Of a stretch of 64,000 nucleotides of DNA, positions 45,800 to 56,419 are shown piece after piece. This DNA comes from Emydura subglobosa (taxonomy: Eukaryota; Chordata; Testudines; Chelidae), in NCBI GenBank assembly GCA_007922225.1, contig ML679956.1, positions 74,746,095 through 74,810,094 on the forward strand. The letters run 5' to 3'. Position 1 is the first letter of the stretch; the number at the start of each line of letters is the position of its first letter. The notes beneath the pieces are model-generated. The model was not told where the DNA came from and made no database searches. It worked only from the letters and a program-made list of their open reading frames with translations. A program made the position numbers and the translations under genes.

Positions 45800-48630
45800 G
45801 AACTCAGTGATTCAAGTGATGTCCCTGTGGGTGCTCCACTTTAGGTGTCATCACTTCCCGGGGCCTCTGTCAGAGACCTTCTCAGCAGTACTCACTCGGG
45901 CCGCGTGTATGCAGCTCTTGTCTCACGGCGCCATTGGCACATCTTCTGTCGCGTGCGTGGCCCGACCCCCTCAGTTCCTTCTCAACCATCCACAGGCCGA
46001 GACGGAGCGTTACCAGGAGCCAGACATTTTTTCCTCATTAACAGTTTTAGAATTAGTTATTAGTTTAGTTAAGTTTAATTTAGTCAGTCAGTTACTTATC
46101 TCTTAAAAAAAAAAAATTAAAGAATTATTTTTTCCTTTCCTACGAGTTGCGGAGCTTGTATGAATAAGGAATAAGACATGCCAGGTTCCCTTGGCTTTAA
46201 GAGGTGTACTTCTTGTAGAGAGGCTATGTAGAGTGTCTGATGGACACTCATTCTGTGTACGCTGCTTGGGCGAAACCCATGTACCACAGAAATGTACACA
46301 CTGCAAAAACCTCAAAGCAAGGGCCAGGAGAGGCAGAGACCTGAGGTTGAAGCTAATTCTAATGGAAAAATCCCTCAGACCTTCATCTGACCCAGGACTG
46401 GACAAGCCTGAAGCAGAACGAACACCAGATAAGAGGGTCTCTCCCTTACTTCTAGCTGTGCGGCAAAAAGAAAATGTTCGCCTAAGAGGCTGTCCCCCAA
46501 CCTGAGTACCAAAAAGGCAAAAGGATCCTCAGATACAACTCGGTCAGTGCCGAAAACGTCCTGGTGAGGAGTCAAGCGACTTATAAAACCTGTCCTCCTC
46601 CAGTACAGCACCGCATACAAACACGGGGCAGAAACCACCTGACCAACGGTTAACGGCAACGGTGGCACCGCCAGACTCAGTGGGGCCAAAGAAAAGTACG
46701 ATGCCGAGAGACACATCAGTACCAACGCCGGCACCAACACTGATCACGGCACCCGCAATAGACAATATACAGGCTGCGGCACCAATCACCAGTAAGGTAC
46801 CAACTGCGGCACCAATGGTCAGGGAGGCACTGATAGCGACACCGACTGCTAGTGACGCACTGCTCACTGTGCCTACCTCTGATACGGTTCTGTCCTTGGC
46901 ACCGACTACCACTGCGGAACCGGTGGGAACCATGGCACCGACCCTGGCACCTTCAGGCAAAAGGAGCTGCAAACAACAGCACATACAACCTGTGCCGTCT
47001 TCGTCTCCAAGATCAGAAGGCACACCGGAGTCTCCGATACATTTTGCACATGACGAGGCGTTTTCACCAGTACGGTCCCTCAGTGCAGATGATAGTGATG
47101 CGGAGGAAACTCAATTCTCATCTGAGCACACCTCCCCTACCAAAGCCTCACTACCGCCTCCTGATTGTGTCTACCATAGAGGACACAAGCCAGATCCTGC
47201 TATGGTCCACCATGGTTTGCCCCTCCTACACCATATCACGGGCAATGGCATAGCTGGGATGCCTGGTCCTCCCGTTCAAGAGCATACGAGAGACCTACTA
47301 GCTCCCATGTCAGACCATCAACTTCATATACAGTGGCTGAAGTGGGGAAGGAACCTCAAACGGCAAGCTTCACCGTGGATCAGGATACATCTCCTCTCAC
47401 AAATGAATCATCATCTTCCCCAGATGAAGCTGTGATTCCCCCTGCACCTAACCGTTGTCGATGATCCCAAACAGTTCAACGATCTTTTTAAGAGGGTAGC
47501 TCAAGATCTGGAGATCCCTCTAGAGGAAATAACACAATCTCCCCACAAGTTGCTGAAAATATTGCATATGGCAACACCGTCCAAAATCGCAATCCCCAAT
47601 GGAGAAGGCTTTAATGGAACCTGCTAATAATATGTGGATGACGTCGGCAACCATTCCTTCTACCAACAAGCAGAATGATAGGAAATATTACATTCCAGCC
47701 AAAGGGATGGCATTTTTATTCACTCACCCACTTCCAAACTCACTCGTGGTAGATGCTGCTAATCAGAGAGGAAAGCAGACAAACTATAAAGCCACACCAC
47801 ACAACAAGGACTGGAAATGTCTTGATTTATTAGGCAGGAAAGTCTACGCATCCTCTACTTTGTTAACGAGGGTCTCTAATTATGCAGCACTCCTATTTAA
47901 TTATGATCACAACACTTATGAGAAGTTGTCACAATTTACCAAAGACATCCCAGACACTAAAAGAGAACAATTTAAAAAACTGATTAATGAAGGACAACTT
48001 GCAGCACGGACATCCCTGCAGGCCGCTTTAGACATGGCAGATACCACGGCTAGGATAACAGCCACAGCCATTGTCATACATAGGGCTTCCTGGCTTCATT
48101 CCGCAGGTCTTCCAAGGGAGCGGCAGACAAAAATAAAAGACCTGCCCTTTGACAAAACACAGCTTTTTGCTGAGAAGATAGATGAAGTCCTCCACTCAGT
48201 GGAAGACTCCAGGGTGACCCTCAGAACACTGGGCATATATGCACCTGGAACAAAAAGAAAACAACACAGGTTTCAGCCCTATGCTCGCAGATATCCTTTC
48301 CAACCCCAGCATAAACAGTACGAACCTCAAAGAGGAAGACAAAGATCACACCGACGCAGGCAACCACAACAGTCATCTGCCACTTCTCAACCCACACCAT
48401 CTAAGCAACAGTTCTGAGAAATTGGTCGAGGGTCTGAGGAAACCCCAATCAGCATGCAGTGCCAGCCCCACTAAAGAAAAATTTTGAATTCTGCTTAAGA
48501 CCGTTCCATCCCAATTGGTCAGCAATAACAACAAACAAATGGGTTTTGGAAATAATCAACTCAGGATACACCATCCCATTCATAACCATTCCCCCCACCC
48601 ACTATCCGTCCCTGTCCCTTTTCAGCCTTA
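45800..48630 (+). mobile_element. DIRS-type retrotransposon copy E (second subfamily), gag-bearing 5' part
   Basis: The left end begins near GTGATTCAAGTGATGTCCCT. The leader is followed by gag from 46178 to about 48417, then the first codons of the RT frame (LRPFHPNWSAITTNKWVLEI, compare copy D RPFYPEWAKISSDRWVLG). It breaks off at about 48630 in unrelated CTTACTTACT-type sequence. Leader and gag differ clearly from copies C, D and G, so this is a separate subfamily. Confidence 0.85.
46178..48417 (+). pseudogene. DIRS copy E gag (nearly full length, frameshifted)
   Basis: Starts MPGSLGFKRCTSCREAM; a frameshift near 46225 leads into SDGHSFCVRCLGETHVPQKC with CTHCKNL, the same Cys/His pattern as copy D. 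The middle is rich in APT/TAP repeats (46662-47170). Then comes DDPKQFNDLFKRVAQDLEIP and, from 47599, a clean 272-codon frame: IPAKGMAFLFTHPLPNSLVV, LDLLGRKVYASSTLLTRVSN, YAALLFNYDHNTYEKLSQF, RASWLHSAGLPRE, DLPFDKTQLF, ending in a basic RRYPFQPQHKQYEPQRGRQ tail. This latter half is the LAP2alpha-like DIRS Gag region. At least two frameshifts. Confidence 0.82.
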
Positions 48631-49028
48631 CTTACTCTTACTGTTACTGCTGCATGGCTAGAGTCGGAACATCCCTCTTCTCCTTCGAACCTGCGTAGCA
48701 AGAAAAGAAAGAGAAAAAGAAATGTTTTTTGTTAGTAGTTAGAGCAGAGTTAAAGTCTATTATATATATAATATATAAAAAATAATAGTTAGATGAAGTT
48801 ATCCAAGTTTCTCCCCCCACTGTTTGCGGGGGAGTATGCCAAGACAAGCCAGTATTAAGAACTGTGCCGCAGGCCCTTGGTCATTCTCGGTAAGAGACGA
48901 GCACCAACGCTGTCTATACTGTTTGGGTGAGACCCACATAGTCTCACGATGCTCCATCCATCGCTCCTTCCCTTCGAAAACCCGAGAGGTGAGAGAATTC
49001 CGGCTACGGAAATTCCTAATGGAGGAAG

Positions 49029-50196
49029 TGTAAGCGGGGGAATGGGCCCGCTATTGTGGGGAACTTTCCTTGCTTATACTCTACCACGGTGGAGTTGGCT
49101 AGCAAAAGGATCTGAGTCCCTGCTCCCACTGTCTTTATCCAGAGGCCCACCTGACCTCGAGGGCTCCCCTCCCACTCTCCTGTGTGGTGGGGTCCCTGTA
49201 ACTCCGACAAGGCTGGGCCCAGGATTCCTGGGGCTCAACCCCCAATCTTGCCATGGTCCCTTAGGGCAGGGCTAGGGTGTCCCCACTCCGGGGGCTAACT
49301 CTGCACTGGGCGCTTCCCCGACCCACTGATCATTGCATACCATGCAAAGCACTACCATTTATTACACAAACAGCAATCAAACATCAAATAAAAAATAAGA
49401 AAAGAGGAGATAGGTTAAAGGAAAACACCCAACACTGCCCCCTGGCCTGGGGGCACCACACACAGCATCTCTGGGGTGTAAGGGAGGTTCACAGTCCGTC
49501 ACACGTCGCAGGCCCACTGTCCAGGCCCTGGCTGCGCTGCAGGGATGCAGAGAGTCAGACACGCTCTGGCAGGAGCCACACACTCCCAGGGTCTCCCTCG
49601 CTCTCCCCAACTGCTCACCGCACCCACTCCAGACGGCTCCAGCCCCAGCTCCTGCTCTGCTCAGTGCAGCTGTGCTTGGCTCTGCTTAGCTCGGCTCTCT
49701 GGGATGTCCCTCTGGATCTGCTGCTGTGGGCCAGCTCAGATCAGCTCAGCTCCCTGGGCTCCTTCCCTGGCCTCTGCACCCAGCCCTAGATGGCTCCGGC
49801 CCCAGCTCCTGCTCTGCTCTGCTCCGTGCAACTATGCTCTGCTCTGCTCTGCTCGGCTCCCTGGGATGCCCCTCTGGTTCTGCTGCTGTGGGTCAGCTCA
49901 GCTCAGCTTTCTGTGCTCCTCTTCTAGCCTCCCAGCTGCTGGCTGCTTTGTCCTTAGCTGGGCCTGCTCTGCCTAGGCATGCCCAGGCAGGCAGCTCCAG
50001 CTCACATGGAGGGCGGGGCTCCCCCCACCCTCCTGGCTCCCTCATTGGCCTGCCCGCCCTGTCAATCAAGCTAACCTGAGTTGGCCTCTCCCCACTGGCC
50101 TTGGGGGCTATGTCTGTTTGAGGGTCCCGCTTCCTCCAGAGATGCCAACCAAAAAGACCCACTAAGTTTCAGTAAGGGGCTAATAGACCCCTTACA
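49029..50196 (-). mobile_element. Solo LTR, 1,168 bp, with GAAG target duplication
   Basis: Ends are TGTAAG...CTTACA in either orientation, flanked on both sides by GAAG (49025-49028 and 50197-50200). The minus orientation is preferred because an AATAAA (plus-strand TTTATT near 49355) then lies about 320 bp before the end, as expected for U3-R-U5. The body is GC-rich, with a tandem duplication at about 49610-49925. No internal retroviral or gypsy genes, so recombination has left a single LTR. Gypsy or retroviral origin cannot be decided. Confidence 0.75.
49610..49925. repeat. Tandem duplication inside the solo LTR
   Basis: Two diverged copies, about 49625-49785 and about 49786-49925, share GGCTCCAGCCCCAGCTCCTG, then GGGATGTCCCTCTGGATCTG and CTGCTGTGGGCCAGCTCAG. 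Each also contains CTGCT/CTCAG pentamer runs. Confidence 0.7.
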
Positions 50197-50270
50197 GAAG
50201 CAGTGCATCTGCATTTCTGAGCATACACCAGCAGCTTTGCTACTTCAGTTCAGTCAAGCACGTAAATATT

Positions 50271-51297
50271 TGCTTTAAGTTAAATGTCATGCCCTTGCAC
50301 GGATTGTCAGTAGCAGGGATCACATTGGTACCCTGGATCTTAAAGCATGAGCCTCTCTATTTGTGAGCTAAAAGACTCAGTTCTCTCTTAGTCAAGGTTG
50401 TAGTCAGCCTGGCCACCACTAGAGGGGGACAGAGCACCACACTGAGTAGGTGTGGGTAACATAATTAAGCACATACTTAAACATAGCGAAAAAATCTATT
50501 ACAAAATACATGGCATGTATGCACAGTGCAGTTTCTACAAGGTCATCGTTCATTGAAATCAAGACCAATTTTTATCACAGCACTGAAAGACACTTCTCAG
50601 TGGGGGGCTGTTTCCCTGCTATGGCCCCAGTCCTGCAATGAGATGATTTCCCAGCACCTCTGCATGAGTGGAAAGGTATGACTGCAATCATCTCATGGCA
50701 GGGTCAGGGCCTAAATTTCAGCTTTTTACTCCCATCTCACTTCAGCTGCAAAGCTGTTCAGAAAGGAAGCTGCAAGAATGATTTTATAATGGAGAATGTG
50801 CGTGTGTATAATATATGTCATTTCCCCACTCCCCTGTTCTGAAATGGCTGAAGAATTTTTGTTCCAACTTTCTAAAAAGCAACCCACAAAAATCTGTGTT
50901 TCCCCTGACACAGAAAAATTTCAGCCTGATGGGAACATTTCAATAAGCCCTAAGAGACCAAAGATAGGTGCTTAGAATGGAAACTGCTATGCAACCTTAA
51001 CTATAGCGGTCACTACATTACAGCAGTGCTCTGGAAAAGAGATGTCTATATATATATGTAAATAGTTAGCTAAAATGCCAGTAGGTGCCACTTAAGAATA
51101 TGTAGCATATCTCCTGAGCTCTGTAGGACCAATAAATCTTGTTGTTAAGCACCATGAATGGCTCTTTCTAGTGGCTTGTTACGGTAGTGGACATGATAGC
51201 TCTCAGGAACTATCAGAGACATTCAGGGAGGTATTTTAAACACATAAAAAGCGGGAAGTTGTGGTTTGCCTGTGAGCGTGATTGGCCTCTCCATTGA
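50271..51297. other. Intergenic, nothing recognised
   Basis: No gene found. Some stretches look repeat-derived but I cannot name them. Confidence 0.4.
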
Positions 51298-51464
51298 GGG
51301 CCCAATTCAGCAAAGTACTTAAGCACACGCTTAATGTTAAGGACATGGGACCTATGCATGCTACGAGTCCCATTGATGTCAGTGGGACTTTAACATGTGC
51401 TTAATTGCTTTGCTGAATATGGATGGACTTGAGCACATGCTTAAGTGTTTTGCTGAATTGGGGC
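51298..51464. mobile_element. MITE hairpin (GGGCCCAATTCAGCAAAG ends)
   Basis: GGGCCCAATTCAGCAAAGTA then CTTAAGCACACGCTTAA is mirrored by GAGCACATGCTTAAGTGTTT then TGCTGAATTGGGGC. Centre: CCCATTGATGTCAGTGGGA. A dispersed amniote hairpin repeat from memory. Confidence 0.75.
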
Positions 51465-51569
51465 ATAAAAAAAAGAAACGATCAAACCTCTTCATGACAG
51501 CAACTAAGTGACTGTTCATTTTAACCAGCAAGATGATGAACTATCAAGGACATAATCTAATAATCTGTG

Positions 51570-51786
51570 TGTGCCTGGGAATTAAAAATGCAGGTTCAGT
51601 TCCCAGCTCTGCCACAGACTTCCTGTGGTACCTTGGGCAAATCATTTAATCTACTTTATGCCCCAGTTCCCCATCTGTAAAATGGGGATAACACTTCCCC
51701 AGCTCACTGGGATGCTGCGAGGATAAAATCCATTAATGACTGCAAGGTGCTCAGATACTACAGAGATAAGGGCCATATAAATAGAA
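51570..51786 (+). repeat. MIR-like SINE
   Basis: AGTTCCCAGCTCTGCCACAG, CTTGGGCAAATCATTTAATC, TCCCCATCTGTAAAATGGGG and GCTGCGAGGATAAAATCC follow the MIR/CORE-SINE consensus in order. Confidence 0.85.
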
Positions 51787-52141
51787 GCAGAGAAAGAAGA
51801 TCCTTTCTTTTGGTCAGCAATTGTGAATTTGGGGACCTGAACTAGTGAGAAGCTACATAAAATACAAGCTCCTCTGTGGTGTGTCTTCCCCCGCCCCCAG
51901 CATGGCGCAGTCTCTGATTTGCTCTGTGCTGGAAGGAGCGATATTGTACACAGATGTCTCCTTTGTAGTTGAACTAGTGGGAAGCAGAAGACAGTAAAAG
52001 CTCAGCAAATAAAAGCTATGTCAAAACAGCTATAAATGTGAACAAAAATATTTTTAAAATGTCTTAATGTTCAAACAGGCACTCCTCCAAACCCAGAGCT
52101 TAATTCCAGCTCATTTTTTTTCTGCCTGGAGATGACTTTTT

Positions 52142-52850
52142 CGTAGATTCATAGATTTTAGGGCCGTAAGGGAGCATTGCGATTGGCTAGTCTGACCTAA
52201 TGCATAACATATGCCATAAGACTTCCAAGAATTAATTCCTGTTTCATGTCCAATAGCAGTGGTTGAACTGGAGCACATCTTTCAAAAAATATCCAATCCT
52301 GACTTTAAAATACCCAGTGATGGCGAATCGACCCCAACCCTTGATAAGTTGTTCCAATGGTTAATTACCCTCACTTAAAAATGTGCACCTCATTTCCAGT
52401 CTGAATTTGTCCAGCTTTGGTTCTTTGTACACCTTTGTTTGCTAGGTTGAAGAGCCCTAGATTGTCAGACTTCTGTTCCCCGTGGAGGTTCTTATAGCCT
52501 GTGGTCAAATCACCCCTTACCCTTCTCTTTGGTACGCTAAATAGATTGCGCTCCTTTGTCTTTTACTATGAAGCTTGTTTTCTAATCCTGTTAATCATCC
52601 TCATGGCTCTTCTCTGAACTCTGTCCAGTTTATCAACATCCTTCTTGAAGCATGGACACCACAGCTGGTTACAGCATTCCAGCGGCAGATGTACCGGTGC
52701 CAAATACAGAGGGAATATAGCCTCTCTGCTCCTACTCAACGCTCTCCTGTTTACACATCCCAGGATGGCATTAGCTCTTTCAGCCACAGCATCGCACTGG
52801 GAGTTACGTTCAGCTGATTATCCACCTTGCCCTCCATGACGTTTTCAGAG
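52142..52850 (-). mobile_element. CR1-like LINE 3' part (reverse) with RT C-terminal piece
   Basis: The tail begins GATTCATAGATTTTAGGGCC. Minus-strand coding 52566-52787 reads ANAILGCVNRRALSRSREAI then FPLYLAPVHLPLECC and KKDVDKLDRVQRRAMRM, the CR1 reverse-transcriptase C-terminus with substitutions (HLPLECC for the usual RPHLEYC). Confidence 0.82.
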
Positions 52851-52909
52851 TCACGGTTTCCCATGCTAGGATCCCTCGCCCTGTAAGTTTGGCCTGCATT
52901 CTTTGGCCC

Positions 52910-52985
52910 AGATCCATATGTATTTAGTTGCTTAACTCCCATGTATAGCAGTAGGAGTTAGGCTTCTAAGTACTTTTTAGAATCT
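52910..52985. repeat. MITE-like hairpin
   Basis: GGCCCAGATCCATATGTATT and TTAACTCCCATG pair with AGTAGGAGTTAGGCTTCTAA and TAGAATCTGGG. A dispersed hairpin family. Confidence 0.6.
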
Positions 52986-53204
52986 GGGTCTTTGTTCCGA
53001 AGAGTCAACAGGGAAATTTGTTTTGTGGGAGGAGGGCTGATTCCCAGGGAGTCCCCCAATACCATTTGTACAGCACCCTACTCTTTCACTAACGTGCTTT
53101 ACAGTCAATAACAATGCAATCATAATGAAGAAGAATGAAATCCAGAAGTTTACAGACACGAAGAGGCATCATCTACTGCTCGGAGCAAAGAACTAGGAAC
53201 CAAT

Positions 53205-53270
53205 CCTAATTCAGACTCTGACACTTTGGGCAAGTCACTGGATTTTTCTGCCTCGGTTTGAATCATTGAA
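53205..53270 (+). repeat. MIR fragment
   Basis: CACTTTGGGCAAGTCACTGG then TTTCTGCCTCGGTTTG matches the MIR core. Confidence 0.5.
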
Positions 53271-53350
53271 TCATAGACATGTAGGGCTGAAAGGGACCTC
53301 GAGAGGTCATCTGGTCCAGCCCCCTCACTGAGGCAGGATTAAGTATACAT
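53268..53350 (-). repeat. CR1 LINE tail (reverse, short)
   Basis: TGAATCATAGACATGTAGGG then CTGAAAGGGACCTCGAGAGG and CATCTGGTCCAGCCCCCT is the reverse complement of the CR1 3' end. Confidence 0.75.
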
Positions 53351-53839
53351 AACATGAAATGAACATGTTGTTGGATGGGGAGGGGGTCAGAGGGTTTATT
53401 TCGTTAACATCTGTCAGGTACTGTGAACATGATACAAGTTAAGTGATTCCTACAGGAAACAACTGTAGCTCCTAATAGCTGGATAGAGGTTGCAGATACC
53501 AAAGCCTGCAGATGCCAGTGCGAGATTGCAGATACCACAACTCCGGTAGGATTTCAGAACTGTCAAGTCACGCACCTAGTTGGCCCATGCCATCACACAC
53601 CTTTACTGCTGCTACACCCATCTTCCCTCCACCCCTTCGATAGCCTGTCACGTCTCCTTGTTCCACCCTGGCTTAAATTAGAATCTAAGATTCTTCTTCG
53701 AGTGCTTGCTCATGTACATTCCACTATATGTGTGTGCAGGCCTCCGTGCACGGCTCCTGGAACTTTTTTCCTCTTAGCAGATCCCGTAGGACCGGCTCTG
53801 GCACCCCCTGGAGCCCCGCTCACATGCCGCGGTATATGA

Positions 53840-54564
53840 GGCTTTATCTGCAGATCCGTGACCCGGTGCCTCCCTGGGATCTCAGCTTGGTCCTCTCGAG
53901 ACTCATGGGGCCCCCCTTTGAACCCATGGCTTCATGCCCTCTGCTCATGCTTTCATGGAAGGTAGCCTTCTTGGTGGCCATTTCCTCAGCTAGGAGGGTC
54001 TCCGAGATTAGGGCCTTGACCTCGAAACCCCCTTATACAGTATTCTCTAAGGATAAGGTGCAGTTGAGGCCGCATCCAGCCTTCCTGCCCAAGGTGGTTT
54101 CCCAATTTCATTGTAATCAAGCTATTTTTCTCCCCGTGTTTTTTCCCAAATCGCACGGTTCGGAGGAGGAAAGGAGACGGCATTCACTGGACATGAGATG
54201 AGCCCTGGCCTTCTACATCAATCGAACAAAGCCATTCCAGAAATTGGCGCAGCTCTTCGTTGCAGTGGCTGACCGGATGAAAGGCTCACCTGTCTCCACC
54301 CAACGCATCTCCTCATGGATTACATCATACATCAAGTTCTGCTACGAGCAGGTGAGGGTGCCGCTTCCAGGAACCATCACAGCGCACTCAACCACAGCTC
54401 AAGCCTTGTCTACAGCCTTCCTGGAGAGAGTGCCTCTGCAGGACATCTGCAAAGCTGCCACCTGGTCGTCGGTACACACCTTCACGTCCCACTACACCAT
54501 CATTCAGCAGGTGAGAGAGGACGTGGGATTCGGCAGAGCGGTGCTGAGGGCAGCTCACCGGTAA
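53840..54564 (+). pseudogene. DIRS copy G tyrosine recombinase, catalytic part, one internal stop
   Basis: One frame reads through LYLQIRDPVPPWDLS, FLVAISSARRVSEIRALTSK, PVFFPKSHGSEEERRRHSL and DMR, has a TGA at 54199-54201, then ALAFYINRTKPFQKLAQLF, SSWITSYIKFCYEQVRVPL and CKAATWSSVHTFTSHYTII to a stop after LRAAHR. ARRVSE holds the first catalytic Arg and TSHY the nucleophilic Tyr region. At the usual His-x-x-Arg box it has AHSTTAQA, so the second catalytic Arg appears substituted by Thr. The family normally breaks and rejoins DNA during element integration; this copy should be inactive for two reasons. Confidence 0.85.
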
Positions 54565-54599
54565 CTCCTACCCACCTCCAAAGGTATTGCTTCTTAGTC

Positions 54600-54700
54600 A
54601 CCTATAGTGGAATAGACATGAGCAAGCACTCGAAGAAGAAAACAAGGTTACTTACCAGTAACTGATGTTCTTCGAGATGTGTTGCTCATGTCCATTCCAC
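54600..54700 (+). repeat. Internal complementary region of DIRS copy G
   Basis: 54600-54638 (ACCTATAGTGGAATAGACAT then GAGCAAGCACTCGAAGAAG) is the reverse complement of the left end at 53693-53732. 54643-54700 (CAAGGTTACTTACCAGTAAC then TGATGTTCTTCGAGATGTGT) is the reverse complement of the right end. Four A/C bases separate the two arms. Confidence 0.92.
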
Positions 54701-54945
54701 ACCCACCCCCTGTCCCCGCTGCTGGAGTTGGCAGAAAGAAGGGACTGAGGGGACATAGGGCCGGCAGCACCTAATATACCGCGGCAAGTTCATGGGGGTC
54801 CAGGGGGCACCGGAGCCGGCCCTATGGGATCTGCTAAGGGGAAAAAAGTTCCGAGAACCGTGCATGGAGGCATGCAGTCACCTATAGTGGAATGGACATG
54901 AGCAACACACCTTGAAGAACGTCAGTTACCGGTAAGTAACCTTGT

Positions 54946-56419
54946 TTCTTCAGTGCAGGAACCTCATCTGCATCAGGGAATATTTGCACTGGTGCAACCC
55001 CCTGCATAGCGGTGCTGTTGTGGTGTGAATTACCCCAGAGACAAGCAGGCACAAGTCTGAAAGCAGAATAAATCACACCAGTACAAGCCCCACTTTACAA
55101 TGATGCAACCCATCTATCACGGGATGCTGGTGTTGCTAGGTTGGTGCAAAAATCCTCAAAATACACAAGCTCTCCCTCTGCATTTGTATAGCTCCGAGCA
55201 GAAGGGGACTCCATTCCTGATTCGGACCTCTGTGCCCTCCTGTCCTGCAAATATTAAATATCTAAATCAAGCCCCAGACTAAAACCCACCAAACAGCTGC
55301 GTGGCTGAGAGAAACGAGGCTCCCAATCCCTCTTGAGTTTGAGCTTTTTTATGATGGCCTTGAAATCCAACAGCTGGGCTAATTTTCAGTCCGGGCGTGG
55401 GAGAGGTCTGTTCGTGCTCCCACTTTCACAGATGGATCCTTGGCGGCTGGGCTTCGAGACGGCTGAAAGATTTCCCATGTAGAAATTTTTCTATGGCAAA
55501 AAAAAGAAGAGCCAAAATGTTGGCAAGAAACTTTCCTGTTTTTCAACTAATTGAGCTAGGCCTCTTGCTGCGACCTGTGGATTCGTGCCTGAAGGCAGAC
55601 CTGGGCTTCCTGAACCTGGCGTCTTAGACGTCAACAAACAATCATTACAAATTCTTTGGCTAGAAAAGAGAACCTGGGATCCTAAAAACCTCCCAGAAAT
55701 CCACTCTCTCACTGGACACATCCGCCCCAGGATCCAGGTGCCAGGCACAATGAGCTAGACATGACAGCCGCTTAAAACTAAATTGGAGCTGCGGAGCGCC
55801 TCCAGCTCTCGTGGCTGTTGAGGGTAGTCATGGGTGCTCAGTGCATCTGCGAATCAGGCCTTTCCTCACGACCGTGCCGCTCCCCTTCCACCGCTAACCC
55901 GCAACCAACCAAAACGAAAAACTCTCCCCAAGCAGTTTTCACCCCAGAAAGGGAGAAGTGTCTGAGACCATGGAGTCCCCTGGGGACATCACTTGATTTT
56001 ACGTGGCAGGCGCTCAGATCCTACGTTGATGGAGGTAGGATAAACCCCTAGAATAAGATATGAACTCGGCAGCGTTGGGCGGTCACAGCTACCTACTCAG
56101 ACAGCAAGAGTCCGGGCCAGCCTGAGCTGTGATTAGCAGCAGGGGGAGGACAGACTTGACATTCATGGCCGCCTTTCAGATTGCAGCGTGATGACCTCTT
56201 CCCGTGCTTGGGCTGTAATCTTTCCGTTTGTACAAACATTGGCAATTACTCCCCTGTGCCTGCAAGTTCAGGCTGGCGCCGCTCTGTGCCCCAGCACCCA
56301 GCGGGGAAGGAGGGCGCCAGCCACTTGAAGCCCTGTCTGCCCAGGCCACTAGGCTGGGTCTTGAAATGGCTCTCGAGACGCTGATTCTGAAAACGGATTC
56401 AGGTAACTTGGCTGCGGCT
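54946..56419. other. Intergenic, nothing recognised
   Basis: No gene with recognisable domains. GC-richer than the first third of the window. Confidence 0.45.

Larger units (their letters stand above)
48640..50270 (+). mobile_element. DIRS copy F, leader and gag start only, split by an LTR
   Basis: A leader with AT-rich sequence (48680-48790) is followed by an ATG at 48838: MPRQASIKNCAAGPWSFSV, then HQRCLYCLGETHIVSRC and FRLRKFLMEE. The gag frame is interrupted at 49028/49029 by a solo LTR and resumes after it (the duplicated GAAG, then CAGTGCATCTG: EEAVHLHF then stop). Nothing of this copy is recognised beyond about 50270. Confidence 0.75.
53691..54945 (+). mobile_element. DIRS copy G, 1.25-kb internal-deletion derivative with both ends
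   Basis: The left terminus (CTTCTTCGAGTGCTTGCTCA) to about 53840 is fused directly to the recombinase region: after GCGGTATATGAG the sequence jumps to CTTTATCTGCAGATCCGTGA, equivalent to 43039 in copy D. Gag, RT, RNase H and the recombinase N-terminus are absent. It retains most of the recombinase, the internal complementary region (54600-54700) and the right terminal repeat ending CCGGTAAGTAACCTTG near 54944. Low decay relative to copies A-C suggests a younger insertion. Confidence 0.9.

Noticed and set aside
46178..48417. Retroviral gag with zinc knuckle
   Set aside because: The Cys/His pattern is N-terminal and the downstream regions match DIRS gag. No protease, integrase or envelope is present, and related copies carry a tyrosine recombinase.
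49277..50079. Cys/Ser/Leu-rich frames of 100-170 codons
   Set aside because: They are translations of the CTGCT/CTCAG pentamer repeats in the solo LTR.
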